From Alphaproteobacteria bacterium (GTDB taxonomy: Bacteria; Pseudomonadota; Alphaproteobacteria; Rhodobacterales; Rhodobacteraceae): a DNA stretch of 28,890 nucleotides. The position numbers and the translations under genes were made by a program. The notes under the pieces were generated by a model. The model searched no databases. It was not told the DNA's origin and saw only the letters and a list, made by a program, of their open reading frames with translations. Numbering within the stretch: the stretch's first letter is position 1; the number at the start of each line of letters is the position of its first letter. Below, one piece after another: positions 26,035 through 28,890 of the stretch. Location of the stretch: contig JAJRUE010000062.1 in assembly GCA_024277955.1 (NCBI GenBank), forward strand, positions 1-28,890, read 5' to 3'.

Positions 26035-27201
26035 ATGCAATACTTGAACAGGTTCAGTCTGATGAAGCCGGACTATGTGCCGGAATCCGCCTGGCTGACC
26101 CATGGCCCGTTCGCCTTCTGGATCGTCAGCGAACTCAAGCCCCGCCGGATCGTCGAGCTTGGCTCTCATCACGGGTATTCGTTTTTCGCCTTTTGCCAGG
26201 CCGTGCGCGAAATGGGCCTGAAATCAGAGTGTTACGCGGTGGATACCTGGCAGGGCGACGAACACGCCGGGTTTTACGGCGAAGATGTCTATCAGGCGGT
26301 CAAGCAACACAGCCAGCAGGAATACCCCGAAATCGCCACCCTGCTGCGCAAGACTTTTGCCGAAGCCCGCGCCGATATCGAGGATGGCTCGGTCGACCTG
26401 CTGCATGTGGATGGCCGCCACCTTTACGAGGACGTGAAGGAAGACTTTGAGACCTGGATCCCGAAGCTGGCGGAAAACGCGGTGGTGCTGTTTCACGACA
26501 CCGAAGTGCGCGAACGCGATTTCGGGGTCTGGAAATACTGGGCCGAGCTGGAAGAAAAATACCCCTCGTTCAACTTCCACCATGGGCACGGGCTGGGTGT
26601 TCTGGGGGTCGGCCAGGACTTCCCGCCGGCGGTCCGCGACCTGTTCGCCGCCGCCAAATCCCCCGAAGACGCCGAACTCATTCGCGCGACCTACAACATT
26701 CTGGGCCACGCGATTTCCGACCAGCGCGAACACATGGCCCTGGCCGAGCGGGTGCGGAAATCTCCGCGCGGGAACTATGCGCGCGAATACGCCGAATTCA
26801 CAGCGCATATCCAGCGGCTGCAGGCCGAGTTCGCCCAGGAACGGGCGAAACTGACCGCCGAGCTTGAACAGGCGCGTCAGGAACTCGAACGCCAACGCGG
26901 CAGGGCCCAGAGTGCGCTGGCCGAAGAAATCGCCGACCACCAGCTGTTGAAGAATGCCACCCCGGCGGTGGATGCGGTGGTGGCCGACCTGATCGACGCC
27001 CGGTCCCATCCGTTCCGGAACATGCAGCGATGGCTGTCTTTCAAGGTTCTGCGGTTCCTGGCCTCGAAAAACCCGCCGTTCAGCGCGCGCGCCGCGGCGC
27101 GCTTTGCCCGCAGCGCCAGCAAACGCGACCCGCGCCAGACCTACGGTCTTGACGCCACGATCGCCGAAACCGAAAACACGGGTTCCCGGAAGACCCGGTG
27201 A
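26035..27201 (+). CDS. SAM-dependent methyltransferase (Methyltransf_24-like) with coiled-coil tail
   Basis: A 388-residue protein. Residues about 20-195 are a class I methyltransferase: RIVELGSHHGYSFFAF (38-53) is the SAM loop, YAVDTWQGD (68-75) follows strand 2, VDLLHVDGRHLYEDVKEDF (120-138) is the Methyltransf_24 D-G-x-H-x-Y signature, and VVLFHDTEV follows. FNFHHGHGLGVLGVG (179-193) recurs in the fusion glycosyltransferase. Residues about 250-305 form a charged coiled coil. A basic amphipathic region ending RFARSASKRDPR also has a counterpart in the fusion protein. The coiled coil may mediate assembly with it. ATG 26035 is used, with GAGGA upstream; the longer frame from 25954 is unsupported. 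The 243-bp gap before the gene (25792-26034) holds only a small GCAAAC/GTTTGC hairpin at 25940-25957. Confidence 0.86.
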   Translation: MQYLNRFSLMKPDYVPESAWLTHGPFAFWIVSELKPRRIVELGSHHGYSFFAFCQAVREMGLKSECYAVDTWQGDEHAGFYGEDVYQAVKQHSQQEYPEIATLLRKTFAEARADIEDGSVDLLHVDGRHLYEDVKEDFETWIPKLAENAVVLFHDTEVRERDFGVWKYWAELEEKYPSFNFHHGHGLGVLGVGQDFPPAVRDLFAAAKSPEDAELIRATYNILGHAISDQREHMALAERVRKSPRGNYAREYAEFTAHIQRLQAEFAQERAKLTAELEQARQELERQRGRAQSALAEEIADHQLLKNATPAVDAVVADLIDARSHPFRNMQRWLSFKVLRFLASKNPPFSARAAARFARSASKRDPRQTYGLDATIAETENTGSRKTR

Positions 27202-27253
27202 TTTCGCCACGCCAGCCGCCGCATGTGCCGCAAACGCCGCTGACATTGCATGG

Positions 27254-27330
27254 TGGCGGTCCCTGAAGGACTCGAACCCTCAACCTGCCGATTAGAAGTC
27301 GGCTGCTCTATCCAGTTGAGCTAAGGGACC
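27254..27330 (-). tRNA. tRNA-Arg (anticodon UCU)
   Basis: The - strand folds as a complete tRNA. The acceptor stem is GGTCCCT/AGGGACC. The D arm is GCTC-loop-GAGC, and the anticodon stem GCCGA/TCGGC encloses the loop CTTCTAA with anticodon TCT. A 5-base variable loop and the T arm GAGGG-TTCGAGT-CCTTC complete it. The discriminator is G and the 3' CCA is encoded. It decodes AGA and AGG. Its 3' end points toward the glycosyltransferase cluster. Confidence 0.97.
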
Positions 27331-27405
27331 GCTGGCGCTGTTTTGCGCAAGCCTCCTGGCAAGATCAAGCAAAAGCTTGCCGCGGCGCCGCCCCGCCCCG
27401 CGGAT

Positions 27406-27421
27406 CGGCCCCGAAGGGCCG
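27406..27421 (-). terminator. Hairpin after the NDUFS4-like gene
   Basis: A 6-bp stem CGGCCC/GGGCCG with a 4-base loop lies 21 bases beyond the stop of the - strand gene ending at 27443. It has no T-run, so it is only a weak terminator candidate. The rest of the 112-bp gap to the tRNA shows nothing else beyond a small CAAGC-AAAA-GCTTG stem near 27366-27379. Confidence 0.35.
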
Positions 27422-27442
27422 CGCGCGACCGCTTGCGATTTC

Positions 27443-27754
27443 TCAGTGGGTCCAGACCGTGCGCCGGTTGGTGGCGAAATTGTCGCCGTAGCCGCCGGGC
27501 CGGATGTTCGGGCGGCGGCGGTGCGGGGGCACGACCACCGCGTCGATGCCGTGTTCGCGCGCATATTCCAGCGCCGCCTCGCGGCTTGAAAACCGCAGGC
27601 GCACCTGGCTTTGGGTGTCGTCGCTCGACGTCCAGCCCATCAGCGGGTCAACCGACCGCGGCTTGTTGCAGGGGAATTCAAGCACCCAGTCACGGGTTTT
27701 CGCCGTGCCCGACGACATGGCGGTTTTGGCTGGCTTGTAAATGCGCGCGCCCAT
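27443..27754 (-). CDS. NADH dehydrogenase accessory subunit, NDUFS4-like (ETC complex I subunit region)
   Basis: A 103-residue protein matching the ETC complex I subunit conserved region, the bacterial counterpart of the mitochondrial 18-kDa NDUFS4 subunit found in alphaproteobacteria. Characteristic stretches are the N-terminal ARIYKPAKTAMSSG, RDWVLEFP, DPLMGWTSSDDTQSQVRLRF (36-55) and AALEYAREHGI (60-70), with a basic Pro-rich end. It should bind the peripheral arm of complex I; it has no membrane helix. ATG 27754 follows GGAGG; the longer frame to 27811 adds only basic, unsupported residues. It is encoded away from the nuo operon, as is usual for this subunit. Confidence 0.9.
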   Translation of the reverse strand: MGARIYKPAKTAMSSGTAKTRDWVLEFPCNKPRSVDPLMGWTSSDDTQSQVRLRFSSREAALEYAREHGIDAVVVPPHRRRPNIRPGGYGDNFATNRRTVWTH

Positions 27755-27860
27755 GATTTCCGGCCTCCATCTGGTTCGCCACTTTATCGGGCGGATTGCC
27801 CGCCTTGGCAAGCCACCAATCCGGGGATTGGGGCCTGCGCCGAGGGAGGAGGAAGAAGTT

Positions 27861-27924
27861 GGCTGCCGACCAGAGCGCCAAGGGAGCGAAGGGTGGGGTG
27901 GGTGCGACGCTCTGGTCAGCAGCC
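27861..27924. ncRNA. Long intergenic hairpin, possible small RNA or mRNA leader
   Basis: 27861-27877 and 27908-27924 are inverted copies with one mismatch in 17 bases, enclosing a 30-base loop. On the - strand a promoter-like pair, TTGCCA (27974-27969), 17 bp and TAGGTT (27951-27946), lies just upstream. A - strand transcript would therefore contain the hairpin, then CCTCCTCCC (27852-27844), before the NDUFS4-like gene. A smaller hairpin, CCAATCC/GGATTGG, is at 27816-27831. On the + strand the same stretch offers a small TTG-initiated ORF (see findings). Function unproven. Confidence 0.4.
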
Positions 27925-28108
27925 GGTCTTGCTGCTTGCACGATTAACCTATTTGGCATTTCTGTGATTGGCAAGAAAAATATTACTCTAAGTTGTATTC
28001 AATTTTCATAAACTCTCCCCTAGATAGTAACCTTTCGTTAACCCTTGCCAGCGCCCGGCCAAGCCCTGTCAGCATGGGGCGGCAAAACCCGCCGGCGCTG
28101 TTGCAAAA

Positions 28109-28123
28109 GAACAAAAAGTGATC
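28109..28123 (+). promoter_or_regulatory. Possible degenerate LexA (SOS) box upstream of uvrB
   Basis: GAAC, seven bases, GATC lies 31 bp before the uvrB ATG. The alphaproteobacterial LexA site is GAAC-N7-GAAC (or GTTC-N7-GTTC), so this has one mismatch. uvrB is a common SOS gene, which makes the site plausible, but the match is short. Confidence 0.25.
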
Positions 28124-28153
28124 AACCCTGTGCGCCAGCCAAGGGAATCGCCG

Positions 28154-28890
28154 ATGAAAACGCCCGCTGCCCAGATGCCACCCAAAGCCCCCCTGCCCCC
28201 CAGGCCCGCCGCCGCGCGCACCAAGCTGGAAGGCGGCAAGCGCTTTGTCATGCATACCGACTATGAGCCCGCCGGCGACCAGCCGGGCGCGATTGCCGCA
28301 CTGGTCGAGGCGATCAACGCCGGCGAACGCAACCAGGTGCTGTTGGGCGCCACCGGCACCGGCAAGACCTTTACCATGGCCAAGGTCATCGAATACACCC
28401 AGCGCCCGGCGATCATCCTGGCCCCGAACAAGACGCTCGCCGCCCAGCTCTATGGCGAATTCAAGGGGTTCTTTCCGGAAAACGCCGTGGAATATTTCGT
28501 CAGCTTCTACGACTATTACCAGCCCGAAGCCTACGTGCCACGCTCGGACACCTACATCGAAAAGGAAAGCCAGATCAACGAACAGATCGACCGGATGCGC
28601 CACTCGGCCACCCGCGCGCTGCTCGAACGCGACGACGTGATCATCGTGGCCTCGGTTTCATGCATCTACGGCATCGGCAGCGTCGAGACCTATTCGGAAA
28701 TGACCATCGACCTGGCAGCCGGCAGGGAATACGACCAGCGCGCGATCATGGCCGATCTGGTGGCCCAGCAATACCGCCGGTCCGACGCCGCCTTTCAGCG
28801 CGGCACCTTCCGGGTGCGCGGCGACGTGCTGGAAGTCTGGCCCGCCCACCTGGACGACCGCGCCTGGCGGCTGTCGTTCTTTGGCGAAGA
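28154..28890 (+). CDS. uvrB: Excinuclease ABC subunit B, 5' part
   Basis: DNA-damage-recognition helicase-like subunit of the UvrABC nucleotide excision repair complex. The frame is open to the right edge; about 245 codons are present. After a 30-residue Pro/Ala-rich extension come FVMHTDYEPAGDQPGAI and the Walker A motif GATGTGKTFTMAKV. The beta-hairpin region YYQPEAYVPRSDTYIEKES and QINEQIDRMRHSATRALLER follows, then VASVSCIYGIGS. All are diagnostic of UvrB. ATG 28154 has an AAGGGAA ribosome binding site. The N-terminal extension is longer than in E. coli UvrB; a later start at the in-frame ATG 28250 would leave the core intact but has no such site. Confidence 0.96.
   Translation, partial: MKTPAAQMPPKAPLPPRPAAARTKLEGGKRFVMHTDYEPAGDQPGAIAALVEAINAGERNQVLLGATGTGKTFTMAKVIEYTQRPAIILAPNKTLAAQLYGEFKGFFPENAVEYFVSFYDYYQPEAYVPRSDTYIEKESQINEQIDRMRHSATRALLERDDVIIVASVSCIYGIGSVETYSEMTIDLAAGREYDQRAIMADLVAQQYRRSDAAFQRGTFRVRGDVLEVWPAHLDDRAWRLSFFGE

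Overview
The window is a GC-rich chromosomal segment that reads as an alphaproteobacterium, most likely Rhodobacterales (Roseobacter/Rhodobacter-like). The markers are an Irr-type Fur-family regulator divergent from fabA-fabB-fabI, a sucA-sucB-(MAPEG)-lpdA operon, and an NDUFS4-like accessory subunit of complex I. The placement rests on gene content and arrangement read by eye, not on a database search.

Region 1 (2-4646, + strand) is the end of the 2-oxoglutarate dehydrogenase operon: 3' part of sucA, sucB, a small four-helix MAPEG-like membrane protein, and lpdA. Two hairpins separate it from the convergent irr gene. Region 2 (4778-7937) is irr (-) and, divergently, fabA-fabB-fabI (+), the anaerobic-type unsaturated fatty acid module plus enoyl-ACP reductase. 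The shared irr/fabA upstream region holds a good irr promoter and a TTGCA-N7-TGCAA dyad. Region 3 (8057-8851) is a membrane protein that looks like a site-2-protease relative without its catalytic residues. Region 4 (9100-13526) is a tightly coupled five-gene operon in which every junction is a 4-bp start/stop overlap: L-2-haloacid dehalogenase, alpha/beta hydrolase, PLP-dependent serine/threonine dehydratase-like enzyme, endonuclease/exonuclease/phosphatase-fold protein, second alpha/beta hydrolase.

Region 5 (13526-13934) has no gene and is packed with structure: an interrupted long inverted repeat (MITE-like), two overlapping perfect 30-bp palindromes, and a strong promoter with a palindromic operator in its spacer. 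That promoter drives a TetA-like MFS exporter (13980-15197). Region 6 (15332-20336) contains a zinc alcohol dehydrogenase, a GNAT acetyltransferase (-), an enolase-superfamily enzyme and an MsbA-like ABC transporter (-); the last two overlap tail to tail.

Region 7 (20785-27201) is a glycan-assembly cluster: a 1018-residue protein joining a degenerate methyltransferase-like domain, a GT2 domain and a GT4 domain; a second GT-B glycosyltransferase; and two methyltransferases. The last methyltransferase shares several motifs with the degenerate N-terminal domain of the fusion protein. Two of the four genes appear to start with TTG, and AGA/AGG codons are more frequent than in the housekeeping genes. 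The cluster lies next to tRNA-Arg(UCU), which reads those codons. Probably the cluster builds or decorates a surface polysaccharide.

Region 8 (27254-28890) is tRNA-Arg (-), the NDUFS4-like subunit (-), an AT-rich intergenic region with a long hairpin, and the 5' part of uvrB (+), which runs off the end. No CRISPR array, complete insertion sequence, integrase or phage gene was seen.
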